Of a stretch of DNA of 64,000 nucleotides, positions 26,092-34,735 are shown piece by piece. The stretch lies in NCBI RefSeq assembly GCF_045038405.1, contig NZ_CP173660.1:1178001-1242000 (forward strand), in the 5' to 3' direction. Position numbers and translations under genes: made by a program. Position 1 is the first letter of the stretch. The number at the start of each line of letters is the position of its first letter. Source of the stretch: Sellimonas caecigallum (GTDB lineage: Bacteria; Bacillota; Clostridia; Lachnospirales; Lachnospiraceae). Under the pieces are notes generated by a model. The model was not told the DNA's origin, ran no database searches, and saw only the letters and a list, made by a program, of their open reading frames with translations.

Positions 26092-27033
26092 CTATTCATG
26101 GATCACAGTCCCGGTCTTTCCCGCGATTCCGTCCGCCGCTTTATCCAGAAGGGTAATAAGTGTCTTTCTCCCCTGCCCGGATCTTGCGAAGCGAAGAGCC
26201 GCTTCGATCTTCGGGAGCATGGATCCTTTTGCAAACTGATCCTGCCGAATGTATTCTTCTGCCTGTTCCACCGTGATGTCAGACAGCCATTCCTGATTTT
26301 CTTTTCCGAAATTGATGGCCACTTTCTCTACCGCCGTAAGAATGACAAGGAAATCCGCCCCGATCTGAGCTGCCAGAAGACTGCTCACATTGTCTTTATC
26401 TATAACCGCATTGACCCCGGTTAATTTCCCGCCCTTGTTGATGACCGGAATCCCGCCGCCTCCGCATGTGATGACAATATGTCCTGCTTCCAGCAATGTC
26501 TCGATAGTCTTTAATTCCCGGATCCTCTTTGGCATCGGGGAAGGAACCACGACACGGTATCCTCTTCCCGCGTCTTCCATGCAGTGCACCCCTGTCTCTT
26601 CCAGTTCCAGCGCCTCTTCTTTCGTGAGAAAGCCGCCGATAGGTTTGGTCGGGTTTTCAAATGCTTCATCATTTTCATCTACCTCGACCTGGGAAAGGAT
26701 GGTGGAGACCTTCCCGTCTATCTCGCGCTTAAACAATTCGTATTTGATGGCATTTTGCAGATCGATCCCGATATATCCCTGGCTCATGGCGACACAAGTC
26801 GGGAGCGGGACCTTTTTATAGTTTTTATTTTCCGCCCGCAGACTGTCCATGGCGTCCTGGATCATACCCACTTGCGGCCCGTTTCCATGGGTCACGATAA
26901 GGCTGTATCCTTCCTGCGCCAAATCTACGATCACTTTTGCTGTCTTTGCGACAGCCTCTTTTTGCTCTTCTATATCTTTGCCCAGGGCGTTTCCGCCCAG
27001 GGCTATCACAATTTTCTTCTTCTCCACAGCCAT
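26092..27033 (-). CDS. allK: Carbamate kinase
   Basis: A 313-residue amino acid kinase, normal length for ArcC/AllK, with the ALGGNALG start, VTHGNGPQVG, ITCGGGGIPV and a VNAVIDKDN segment. It converts carbamoyl phosphate and ADP to ATP, ammonia and CO2. It starts 21 nt after the FdrA-YlbE fusion ends, so carbamoyl phosphate released by that enzyme is its likely substrate, as in the E. coli allantoin operon. No arginine deiminase genes are nearby, which argues against an arginine role. Confidence 0.93.
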   Translation of the reverse strand: MAVEKKKIVIALGGNALGKDIEEQKEAVAKTAKVIVDLAQEGYSLIVTHGNGPQVGMIQDAMDSLRAENKNYKKVPLPTCVAMSQGYIGIDLQNAIKYELFKREIDGKVSTILSQVEVDENDEAFENPTKPIGGFLTKEEALELEETGVHCMEDAGRGYRVVVPSPMPKRIRELKTIETLLEAGHIVITCGGGGIPVINKGGKLTGVNAVIDKDNVSSLLAAQIGADFLVILTAVEKVAINFGKENQEWLSDITVEQAEEYIRQDQFAKGSMLPKIEAALRFARSGQGRKTLITLLDKAADGIAGKTGTVIHE

Positions 27034-27054
27034 CTTCCTTTCTGCTTTCTTCGT

Positions 27055-30000
27055 CTATGAAGTAAAGCCGAGTTTTTTGGCATACGCAGCGATCGCTTTT
27101 TCGAAGCACTCGATCGGCGGATGCACAGTTCCTGCGCCGATCTGTCCGTATCCGGCGATCTTATGCGCGATTCCCGTATTGATTACCGGAGTGATGCCTT
27201 TCTCTACTACAAGTCTCGCATCGATTCCAAGGCAGGCTCCCTGGAAATTCCAGTTCGGGATGATAAAGTTCGGATTGCGGTCGATGGTAATCTCCGTCAT
27301 CTCTGTGCTTGTGCGCAGAGCATCCTCATATCCGCCTGCGCCGACAAATCTTGTCACAGCCGGGGCTGCGATCATTGCCATACCGCCGACTCCTACCGTT
27401 TCTGTAATGGCGCTGTCTCCCATATCCGGACACGCATCTTCTCCGTCATATCCTGTAAAGTAAAGTCCCTGCGGCGTATTGACCGGACCTGTAAACCATT
27501 CGTCTCCCATGCCGGCGATCCGGATACCGAATTCATATCCGTTTCTGCACATCGCAGTTACGATCGTACCTCTTTCTATTGTCCTTGCTGCATCCATAAC
27601 GGCTTTTCCTGTCGCCATCATGATATTCAGGAAGAACTGATCCGTATCGGAAAGGAATTTGATGACATCATAGCGATCCTTGTCATCCATATCCATTTTT
27701 GTGATCGTCGGAGCCACTTCTTTCAAGAACGCAAGAGAAGCCGCGATATTTCTCTGATGGAATTCATCCCCCATAGCGATAGCCTTTGCGATAAGCGGAT
27801 TGACATCGATGCCTCCAAGTTCCCGGATAGCTCTTCCAAGAGTTGGGCCAAGAACATCTCTCATCCAGCGAAGCCTTTCCACAACCTCTTCGGAATATGC
27901 CCCGAAACGAAGTACCTTTCCGATTCCTTCATTCATCGTACAGTACGCTTCATTTCCGTCCGTTACATTTTCCACAACAAATACTGCCATGTTCGGAGAT
28001 GTGATTCCTCCCATCGGTCCGACTGCTTTCACATGATGACACGGAATGAATCGGATCTCTCCGGACTCCAGAAGCTTGCGTGCATCTGCTTCATTATCTG
28101 CCCATTCTTCAAAAAGGACTGCTCCCACACAGGAACCCTGCATCGGATCCGGCATGTTTTCGTAGGCTACCGGCGGACCTGCATGGAGGATCACTTTTCC
28201 TTCCCGCATCTCCGGAATCACTTCTTTTGCCCGCACGTTATCCTTGATGACCGGCTGGCTTGCCACCACTTTTGCGATGACTTCACGGTTTGCTTCATCG
28301 ATGTCCAGACCATCGTAGTGTCTGAGGAAATTCAGGGTCTTGATAAGTTCCACATTTCCTCCTGCCGGCGGCATCCAGTCATACTGCACGACTTCGCAGC
28401 CAAACTGTTCTGCCACTTCTGCAAAGCTTTTCAGTCCGAGATTGATGATCTTCGGCTTCTCGGACAGCATCTGGAGCAGCTTTTCGGATGCCTTTTGCGG
28501 AACAACATCAGATGTCTGTCTTGGACGGATCTCCTTTTCCGGTTCGTCAAAATCGAGTCCGATAGCCTGAATCGCTGTGCGAACGGCAAGTTTATTTGTC
28601 TCGCAGACGATAACGCCCGCTTCTTTCAGCTTGTTTACCGCCTCGTCATATCCCTGATAATCTCTTCTTGTCCCGCATACTGTGGAGACGAAGAATACTT
28701 TCCTTCCCTCTGCTTCTGCCTTTTTCTGGAGCTCTTTGATCGTCGGGAGAAGTGCTCCTGCCATATCTTCGTGGGAACCGTATCCAAGCATGATATCGAA
28801 AAGGATCACACCTGTAGATTCATCATCTACCGCCTCCTGCATACATTCGATCCGTTTTGCAGGATCGATCATTGGATGCGGTTTGCCCTGTGTATACACG
28901 TCATCTCCAAGATCTACCACAATGTGCCCGTCTGTCTTCAACATGAATCCTTCCGCTTTTTCCGGCGGAATGGCAAGCTTTAACGCATCTTTGATAAGCA
29001 TTGCGGCTTCCCCTGCAAGTGTTCCTCCGGAATAGTATGCCTTGATCGTCTTCTTGGCATCAGCCGGATAAAATTCGGATCTGTCTGTATGAACTTCCCC
29101 TTCTTCCGCTTTTGTGCCTCGCACAAGGCTTACTGCCAGACGTGCCGCCTCGTCGAGAGTATATGTATGATAGAAGTTTTCTTCATGATATTCCGGCTTT
29201 TCTCCCAGGAAAAGAGTGATAACCGGTTTTTTGCAGACGCTCAGTCTTGCAGAGATTTTTTCCCTCACTTCTTTTGCCGGTGGTTTGGAAATCACGATCA
29301 GTACTTTGACAGTGTCGTCATCTTCCATCGCGTCGATCATATCCATCATGGTAATGCCTCCTACCTCTGTGGACAGATCTCTTCCGCCTGTACCGATGGC
29401 GTTTTTAACTCCTTCTCCGAGACGGTCAATGATCGTAGTAAGCTCCTGAATTCCGGTTCCGGAAGCTCCGATGATCCCGATCGCCCCCGGTGTCACACTG
29501 TTTGTGAATGCCACCGGCACTCCCTGGATGATGCCTGTACCGCAGTCCGGTCCCATGACAGCAAGACCCTTCTCATGTGCTTTTTCTTTTAACTTCTTCT
29601 CATCTTCAATCGTCACATTATCGCTGAACATGAAGACATTCATTCCTTCGTCCAGCGCCCGGTCTGCTTCCAGAGCTGCATAGGCTCCCGGGATAGAGAT
29701 CACAGCCAGATTGGCATCCGGAAGTTTCTTCAGAGCCTTATCCCATGATTTCACACTTTCGGCCCCTTTTTTCCCTTCGCTGGATGCGGACTGCTTTTTA
29801 AAGAATTCGTCTATCTCCTTCATGATCGTATCCAGAAGGCTGTCATCGTCAATGTCCGCAACAACTACCATATCGTTTGCTGTGGACGCCATCAATTCTT
29901 CCGTATCCAGGCCGCTCTGTTTGAAAATATCTTTGTTGGCCGGCGTCGCCATCATGATAGATACTTTCTTTACTCCTTCTATCGTAGAAATCTGATTCGT

Positions 30001-30060
30001 CAAAAGCATAAGCACGACAGAATCATGATAACTGCCTTTTTTTACTACTGTTTTTAACAT
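27055..30060 (-). CDS. fdrA-ylbE: Fused FdrA-YlbE protein (oxamate carbamoyltransferase subunits)
   Basis: A 1001-residue protein. Residues 1 to ~515 are FdrA, related to succinyl-CoA synthetase alpha (GPDCGTGI, GIIGASGTGIQE, FDIMLGYGSHEDM). From about 530 to the end is the DUF1116 protein YlbE (GPPVAYENMPDPMQG, AVGPMGGITSPNM, NRNPNFIIPNWNFQG-like end). In E. coli these are separate proteins (about 555 and 420 residues) that with YlbF form oxamate carbamoyltransferase (AllFGH), splitting oxalurate into oxamate and carbamoyl phosphate. The fusion keeps both halves at full length. It is preceded by ureidoglycolate dehydrogenase and followed by carbamate kinase. The YlbF-like partner is at 39182. 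Confidence 0.9.
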   Translation of the reverse strand: MLKTVVKKGSYHDSVVLMLLTNQISTIEGVKKVSIMMATPANKDIFKQSGLDTEELMASTANDMVVVADIDDDSLLDTIMKEIDEFFKKQSASSEGKKGAESVKSWDKALKKLPDANLAVISIPGAYAALEADRALDEGMNVFMFSDNVTIEDEKKLKEKAHEKGLAVMGPDCGTGIIQGVPVAFTNSVTPGAIGIIGASGTGIQELTTIIDRLGEGVKNAIGTGGRDLSTEVGGITMMDMIDAMEDDDTVKVLIVISKPPAKEVREKISARLSVCKKPVITLFLGEKPEYHEENFYHTYTLDEAARLAVSLVRGTKAEEGEVHTDRSEFYPADAKKTIKAYYSGGTLAGEAAMLIKDALKLAIPPEKAEGFMLKTDGHIVVDLGDDVYTQGKPHPMIDPAKRIECMQEAVDDESTGVILFDIMLGYGSHEDMAGALLPTIKELQKKAEAEGRKVFFVSTVCGTRRDYQGYDEAVNKLKEAGVIVCETNKLAVRTAIQAIGLDFDEPEKEIRPRQTSDVVPQKASEKLLQMLSEKPKIINLGLKSFAEVAEQFGCEVVQYDWMPPAGGNVELIKTLNFLRHYDGLDIDEANREVIAKVVASQPVIKDNVRAKEVIPEMREGKVILHAGPPVAYENMPDPMQGSCVGAVLFEEWADNEADARKLLESGEIRFIPCHHVKAVGPMGGITSPNMAVFVVENVTDGNEAYCTMNEGIGKVLRFGAYSEEVVERLRWMRDVLGPTLGRAIRELGGIDVNPLIAKAIAMGDEFHQRNIAASLAFLKEVAPTITKMDMDDKDRYDVIKFLSDTDQFFLNIMMATGKAVMDAARTIERGTIVTAMCRNGYEFGIRIAGMGDEWFTGPVNTPQGLYFTGYDGEDACPDMGDSAITETVGVGGMAMIAAPAVTRFVGAGGYEDALRTSTEMTEITIDRNPNFIIPNWNFQGACLGIDARLVVEKGITPVINTGIAHKIAGYGQIGAGTVHPPIECFEKAIAAYAKKLGFTS

Positions 30061-30078
30061 CTTTTATTCTCTCCTTCA

Positions 30079-31131
30079 CTATTCGGCAAATCTGTTTTTG
30101 TGGTCATATCTGTTGTAATGGATATCGTCGCTGATGAGATACTCGTAAATGGAATCCACGATCTCGATTCCTCCGTCCTCATAGGCTTTCTCTTTTCTCA
30201 TGACAGCGCGTTCTCCCGGATAGTACACTTTGTCATATCCGTCGGCCGTCGGCATCGCGTTAAGCTCATCACATGTCTCAGACATGTTTTTCTTAAACTG
30301 CTCAAGTCCGCAGAACCGGTTCGGATCCATCACGATGTGCATCTGTCCAAGCTCTCTTCCCTTGGAGCAATCATGATACATAGAGCTTACATGTTTTCCA
30401 AACGGCACTCCCATAAGGATTCCTGAGAAAACATCCACCATCATCATCAGCCCGTACCCTTTTGCTCCTGCGATCGGAAGCAGGGCGTTTACGAGATTCG
30501 GATCTGTGACAGGATTCCCTTTTTCGTCTACTGCCCATGTATCCGGGATTGATTCTCCTCTGGATCTCTTGTCCAATATTTTCCCCCAAGCCTGAACCGT
30601 CGTAGCCATATCAAACACAACTTTTCTGCCATCTGCTGTCGGCGCAGCAAATGAAATCGGGTTTGTTCCGTAATATGGTTCTGTCCCTCCCGGAGGCACT
30701 GCCATCGGATCGGACTGGCAGAAGGAAATCGCCACAAGATCCTGATCTGCCGCCATCTCAGTATAATATCCAATGGATCCGCTGTGAGAGATATTTCTCA
30801 TTCCCACTACTGCGATGCCGTTCTCTTTCGCCATTTCGATGGCCTTCTCCATCGCTTTCTTGGCAGCCACATATCCGCATCCATTGTCTCCTTCAAAGAC
30901 TCCAGAGCATGGACCAGTCTTTTTAAACTCAAAATGCGGATCTGTTGTGATACCCCCTTTTGCGATTCTCTCACTGTAATATTCCACTCTTACCGCTCCG
31001 TGAGAATGATATCCTCTTTCATCTGACCATGTCAAAATCTCTGCTGTGATATCTGCGTGTTCGTCTTTCAGACCCGCCCTCATCAGTTTCTTTTTCATCA
31101 AGCCTTTAAGTTCTTCTCTTGAAAGCCTCAT
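30079..31131 (-). CDS. allD: Ureidoglycolate dehydrogenase
   Basis: A ~350-residue member of the Ldh2 malate/lactate dehydrogenase family, which uses NAD(P) with an unusual fold. Typical segments are RGYHSHGAVRV, GYVAAKKAMEKA, GMRNISHSGSIGYY, YGTNPISFAAP and PIAGAKGYGLMMMVD. AllD oxidises ureidoglycolate to oxalurate. The start at 31131 matches the E. coli length (349) and lies 9 nt after GAGAGG; ATG at 31137 is too close to that site and 31182 has none. It lies between allE and fdrA-ylbE, the pathway neighbours. Confidence 0.88.
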   Translation of the reverse strand: MRLSREELKGLMKKKLMRAGLKDEHADITAEILTWSDERGYHSHGAVRVEYYSERIAKGGITTDPHFEFKKTGPCSGVFEGDNGCGYVAAKKAMEKAIEMAKENGIAVVGMRNISHSGSIGYYTEMAADQDLVAISFCQSDPMAVPPGGTEPYYGTNPISFAAPTADGRKVVFDMATTVQAWGKILDKRSRGESIPDTWAVDEKGNPVTDPNLVNALLPIAGAKGYGLMMMVDVFSGILMGVPFGKHVSSMYHDCSKGRELGQMHIVMDPNRFCGLEQFKKNMSETCDELNAMPTADGYDKVYYPGERAVMRKEKAYEDGGIEIVDSIYEYLISDDIHYNRYDHKNRFAE

Positions 31132-31184
31132 TACCATAATCCTCTCTTTCATTGATTTTATCCTGTCTCCAGGCAACGTCACTA

Positions 31185-31200
31185 TGATAATATTATTGCA
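31185..31200 (-). promoter_or_regulatory. TGCAATAAT box upstream of allD
   Basis: TGCAATAATATTATCA on the minus strand, about 55-70 nt before allD. A very similar TGCAATAATGATATTAT lies 60-76 nt before allE (32281-32297). It is either a shared operator or a shared -10 region. Confidence 0.4.
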
Positions 31201-31328
31201 ATCAATGAACTTTTTTTCAATTGTTTTTTTAGATATATCGAAAACAGCTTTTTTATCTAACCTCAGACATTTTGTCTATTTTTTCACGTAATTGTCTATA
31301 AGAACATGATTTCCTATAGATAAAAAAA

Positions 31329-31368
31329 CCAGCCCGTCAGTCTGCACAACCAATTCCTGACGAGCCGG
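31329..31368 (-). terminator. Terminator after allE
   Basis: CCGGCTCGTCAG pairs (with two weak pairs) with CTGACGGGCTGG around a 16-nt loop, followed by seven U on the minus strand. It separates allE from allD, so allD and the genes after it use their own promoter or read-through. Confidence 0.8.
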
Positions 31369-31432
31369 CTTTTCCAAAACACATCTATAGTATCCGGAAG
31401 AATAAATCACATGCTGCAATCAATATCGTGCC

Positions 31433-32221
31433 TTAAAGCTGCACATCTCTGTTACAGTCTTTTGAGTAGATATATGTAACTTCCTCATCTTTGCCTACGC
31501 CGTAGCATGCCTGCGGGCAGTATGCCTGCATAAACACGTAGTCGCCTTTCTGAAGCGGTACCCAATCGTCTCCGATACGGTACATTGCTTTTCCGGAAAG
31601 GAAATACATGCCGTGCTGCTGTACATGTGTCTCAATGTAACCATGAGACGCTCCCATCTTAAATTTCAGGATGTGGAAGTTCATGTCAAATCCGAAATCT
31701 CCTGCTGCCGGAAGGAAATCTTTGATGTGGCAGTTTTCCATTCCTTCATATGGAATCCACGGAAGATCATTGTCATTTCCCACGACTGTGTGGGCAGCAT
31801 ATCCTTCCACTGCTTCGTATCTGCGTTTGTATGCAAAAAGAGTCGCATCTTCTGTTCCTGCATTTTCAAATGCTACCGTGTTGCTTACCGGTGAATAAAT
31901 ATATCCGCCTTTTGTGAGTGTCGTTTCCTGATCTGCATTCTTTACTTTCACGCTTCCTTCTACCACGTAGATAAAGCTTTCCAATCCTTCGCCGCCAAAT
32001 GCAGGATTGTTTCCGCCTTCATGTACTGTGATGAGATAATCTGCAAAAGAAGCTCCCATCGCAGGTGAGCCAAGGATCGTCACATCGCAGTTCGTGTAGC
32101 CCGGAATAGCGTTTTTCACGATTCCGTCCGGCTCGATCACCACATAGCTTCCCATCTTAACGATAGATCTTGTATTCAGTAATTCTTCGCGATATCCTGT
32201 CTGTCCGTTTAAATAACTCAT
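31433..32221 (-). CDS. allE: (S)-ureidoglycine aminohydrolase
   Basis: A 262-residue bicupin, one residue longer than E. coli AllE (YlbA). The C-terminal cupin has the manganese-binding pattern ETHVQQHGMYFLSG, with Glu, His and His ligands, and the N-terminal cupin shows GGEGLESFIYVVEGSV. The enzyme releases ammonia from (S)-ureidoglycine to give (S)-ureidoglycolate, the substrate of AllD. GAGGATTTGAA precedes the ATG. A terminator follows the gene. Divergent from the alpha/beta hydrolase gene at 32449. Confidence 0.93.
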   Translation of the reverse strand: MSYLNGQTGYREELLNTRSIVKMGSYVVIEPDGIVKNAIPGYTNCDVTILGSPAMGASFADYLITVHEGGNNPAFGGEGLESFIYVVEGSVKVKNADQETTLTKGGYIYSPVSNTVAFENAGTEDATLFAYKRRYEAVEGYAAHTVVGNDNDLPWIPYEGMENCHIKDFLPAAGDFGFDMNFHILKFKMGASHGYIETHVQQHGMYFLSGKAMYRIGDDWVPLQKGDYVFMQAYCPQACYGVGKDEEVTYIYSKDCNRDVQL

Positions 32222-32280
32222 TTCAAATCCTCGCTTTCATTTTACCTTATTTACCAAACGGTTTTCCGTCAGTTGTTTTT

Positions 32281-32318
32281 ATAATATCATTATTGCAGGA
32301 ATTGTCCGATGATGCAAT
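32281..32318. promoter_or_regulatory. Candidate operator upstream of allE
   Basis: ATTATTGCA and an inverted TGCAATCGTAAT flank about 15 nt (32289-32323 region), in the gap between the divergent allE and hydrolase genes. Together with the TGCAATAAT box before allD this could be the binding site of a local ureide regulator. Confidence 0.35.
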
Positions 32319-32448
32319 CGTAATATCAGATAAAAACTCTCTGTTTTTTTATCCACTTTTTCACTTTTGTCAATATTTTAACAATTGTATTTTATGTTAT
32401 AATGTACTTACGGCTTTTTGCCGCAATTTGCAGACAAAGGAGAACCTC

Positions 32449-33300
32449 ATGTTTACAGAAAGAGAAATTCATCTTGATACATCTGCTTTTCCAAAAAAAG
32501 CAGTTATTTATGAAAATCCAGATATTCCGCCAAAGGCCTGTCTTTTGTATTTCCACGGAGGAGGGCTTTTATACGGTACAAAAAAAGATCTCCCTTCGCT
32601 CCATCTCGAGCTGCTGACATCTGCCGGTTACCTTATCGTGTCCTACGATTATCCGCTGGCTCCGGCAGCCAAGCTGGAGACCATTGTCGCTGATGTAGAA
32701 GCCTCCATCCGGCATTACACAGAACAGCCGTCTCTCTACTATCGGAAGCCACTCCCATATTTTCTCTGGGGCCGTTCCGCCGGGGCTTATCTGTGTCTTC
32801 TGGCCGCAGCAAAAAACGCTTTTCCTACTCCTCCGAAAGGCATTCTTTCCTTTTACGGATATGGGTTCCTCTGTGACGACTGGTTCTGCACGCCGAGTCC
32901 TTATTACTGTACTCTACCGGAAGTTCCTTCTTCCTGCCTGGATGCCATAAAAGACGAGATCATCACAGAGGGGGATCTGAATACCCGCTATAGTCTCTAC
33001 GTATACGCAAGGCAATCCGGACAGTGGAAGTCACTGATCTACGAAGGCCGTGACAAAACATTCTATCTCGACTACTCTCTGCGCACCTGCGACCGCCTTC
33101 CGTGCCCGCTCTTCTGCGCACACAGTACGGGCGACACCGATGTCCCTTATGCCGAATTCCTGGAACTTTGCAGGAAATACCGTGCACAACGTTTCGTCGT
33201 CTCCCGTTCTCTCCATGATTTCGATCGGGATGAATCGGATCCGGCTGCCCGAAAACTTCTGGAATCAACTATATCCTTTATGGAACAGAGCCTGCAGTAA
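32449..33300 (+). CDS. Alpha/beta hydrolase (esterase-like)
   Basis: A 283-residue serine hydrolase with the oxyanion motif HGGG at 36-39 and nucleophile S110 in GRSAG. A Gly-Asp pair in HSTGDTDVPYAEF and a final His in RSLHDFD complete a plausible triad. The ATG follows AAAGGAG; an extended -10 (TGTTATAAT) lies about 45 nt upstream. It is the only plus-strand gene within the central ureide block and divergent from allE, so a shared regulatory region is likely. The substrate is unknown; relatives act on acyl esters or acetylated compounds. Confidence 0.82.
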   Translation: MFTEREIHLDTSAFPKKAVIYENPDIPPKACLLYFHGGGLLYGTKKDLPSLHLELLTSAGYLIVSYDYPLAPAAKLETIVADVEASIRHYTEQPSLYYRKPLPYFLWGRSAGAYLCLLAAAKNAFPTPPKGILSFYGYGFLCDDWFCTPSPYYCTLPEVPSSCLDAIKDEIITEGDLNTRYSLYVYARQSGQWKSLIYEGRDKTFYLDYSLRTCDRLPCPLFCAHSTGDTDVPYAEFLELCRKYRAQRFVVSRSLHDFDRDESDPAARKLLESTISFMEQSLQ

Positions 33301-33324
33301 AACACTGCCGGCTCTGTTTTTTTA
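33284..33324 (+). terminator. Terminator of the alpha/beta hydrolase gene
   Basis: AACAGAGCC (33284-33292) pairs perfectly with GGCTCTGTT (33310-33318), followed by a T run. The stop codon of the gene lies inside the loop, so terminator and coding end overlap. The convergent permease gene ends just beyond it. Confidence 0.8.
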
Positions 33325-33330
33325 CAATAT

Positions 33331-34707
33331 TTATTTTGCGTCCCGTTCCTCGAAAATCGTTCCGGTGCGGAATGCTTTGGAACTCTTCATATATTTCATC
33401 AGCAGGTAGTAAGCCACGCCTGACGGGATCAGACTGATATACCAGGACAGCTGCACCTGGATGAGGGAGCATATGGAGCCAAATATGATGGCAATAACTG
33501 CCGCCCAGTTAACCCCTTTGAACACGCCGCTCTTATCATACAGACGGTTGACGTCCAGCTTTTTCTTCCGGAGAATGTAGTAATCCACTGCCATGACTGC
33601 GAAGATCGGTCCAAGGAATGCCGAATAAAACTGTGTGAAAAGATTCAGTCCTGCTGCGGATTCGTCTGTGACAAGCTTCCAAGGCATACAACAGATGGAC
33701 AGAACACCTACGATGACCGTAGACAGTTTCCATTTCACATGGAACGCTTCCATCAGCACATAAGCCGGCGGCACGATATTGTTCAGTACGTTGGTCGTAA
33801 CCTGAGCAAATGCGATAAACAAAAGCGTCACGACTGTCAGGAATTTGCTTCCCATCGTCGTGGAGAATACAACGACTGGATCACTGTTTCCTGTAGCTGC
33901 TGTCACGAGAAGACCAATCAGCCCCATGAACAGTGTGACAGGAAGAATGGCGATCGTGTAAATACTTCCGGTAAACACCGGTCCGACATTCTCTTTCACA
34001 TTTCGTGAATAGTCAGATGCATTAATGATCATGGTTGAGTAAATGCCAAGGAACGACGTGGTTGCTGCCCAGAACGGCATTCCCCATGTCCCCTTGATTC
34101 CCGAAAATACGTCGTCGATCTCCGTGGAGAACTGTGTTCTTACTACATACAGCATATATATAAGGATGGCGATGATGAAAATACAGGAGATGTTTTCCAT
34201 CCATTTGATCCCCTCAAATCCATTGATAGCAAGCGCCACCTGAAGGGCAGTAAACAGGATGTAGACAACCGGCAGATTGTCAAACCCAAACAGGATTTTA
34301 AAACAGCTGTTGATAGCCCCTGCACCTACCCAGCTCTGGAAGCCGAACCAGATGATAGCCGGTACCCCTCTTAAAAGCCCCGGAACTTTGATTCCCGCTG
34401 TTCCAAAGCTGCTTCTGAGCTGTACGGTAAACGGAATCCCGTATTTATGTCCGCAGTTTCCGATGACAACGAGAGCCACCGCGATGACCAGACAGCCGAT
34501 AATCATAGCCAGGATCGCCTGTGATACTGTCAGTACTCCGATAAGTCCTGCACCCATGGAAAATGTACCGATAGATACACATCCTCCCATGAAGCTGGCC
34601 GCATAGGACACCGGCCCCATGATCCGTTTTTTGGTCGGCTGCAGATCCGGATCTACATTCCTGGCAAGTTCCGGATTCAGATTTTTATTCTCAACTAAAT
34701 TACTCAT
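33331..34707 (-). CDS. NCS1-family permease, probable allantoin transporter
   Basis: A 458-residue, ~12-helix nucleobase:cation symporter-1 family protein, recognisable from the N-terminal SYAASFMGGCVSIGTFSMGAG, FGFQSWVGAGAINS and a central NASDYSRN. NCS1 proteins carry cytosine, uracil, hydantoins or allantoin (PucI in Bacillus). Directly downstream of allantoinase (29 nt), it is most likely the allantoin uptake system of this island. AAAGGAGAAC precedes the ATG. Confidence 0.9.
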   Translation of the reverse strand: MSNLVENKNLNPELARNVDPDLQPTKKRIMGPVSYAASFMGGCVSIGTFSMGAGLIGVLTVSQAILAMIIGCLVIAVALVVIGNCGHKYGIPFTVQLRSSFGTAGIKVPGLLRGVPAIIWFGFQSWVGAGAINSCFKILFGFDNLPVVYILFTALQVALAINGFEGIKWMENISCIFIIAILIYMLYVVRTQFSTEIDDVFSGIKGTWGMPFWAATTSFLGIYSTMIINASDYSRNVKENVGPVFTGSIYTIAILPVTLFMGLIGLLVTAATGNSDPVVVFSTTMGSKFLTVVTLLFIAFAQVTTNVLNNIVPPAYVLMEAFHVKWKLSTVIVGVLSICCMPWKLVTDESAAGLNLFTQFYSAFLGPIFAVMAVDYYILRKKKLDVNRLYDKSGVFKGVNWAAVIAIIFGSICSLIQVQLSWYISLIPSGVAYYLLMKYMKSSKAFRTGTIFEERDAK

Positions 34708-34735
34708 ATGTTCTCCTTTCCATGTTTCCAGTAGA

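Noticed and set aside
27121..28983. A 620-codon open frame on the plus strand
   Set aside because: It is antisense to the fdrA-ylbE fusion and has no domain or ribosome binding site; it reflects codon use of the minus-strand gene.
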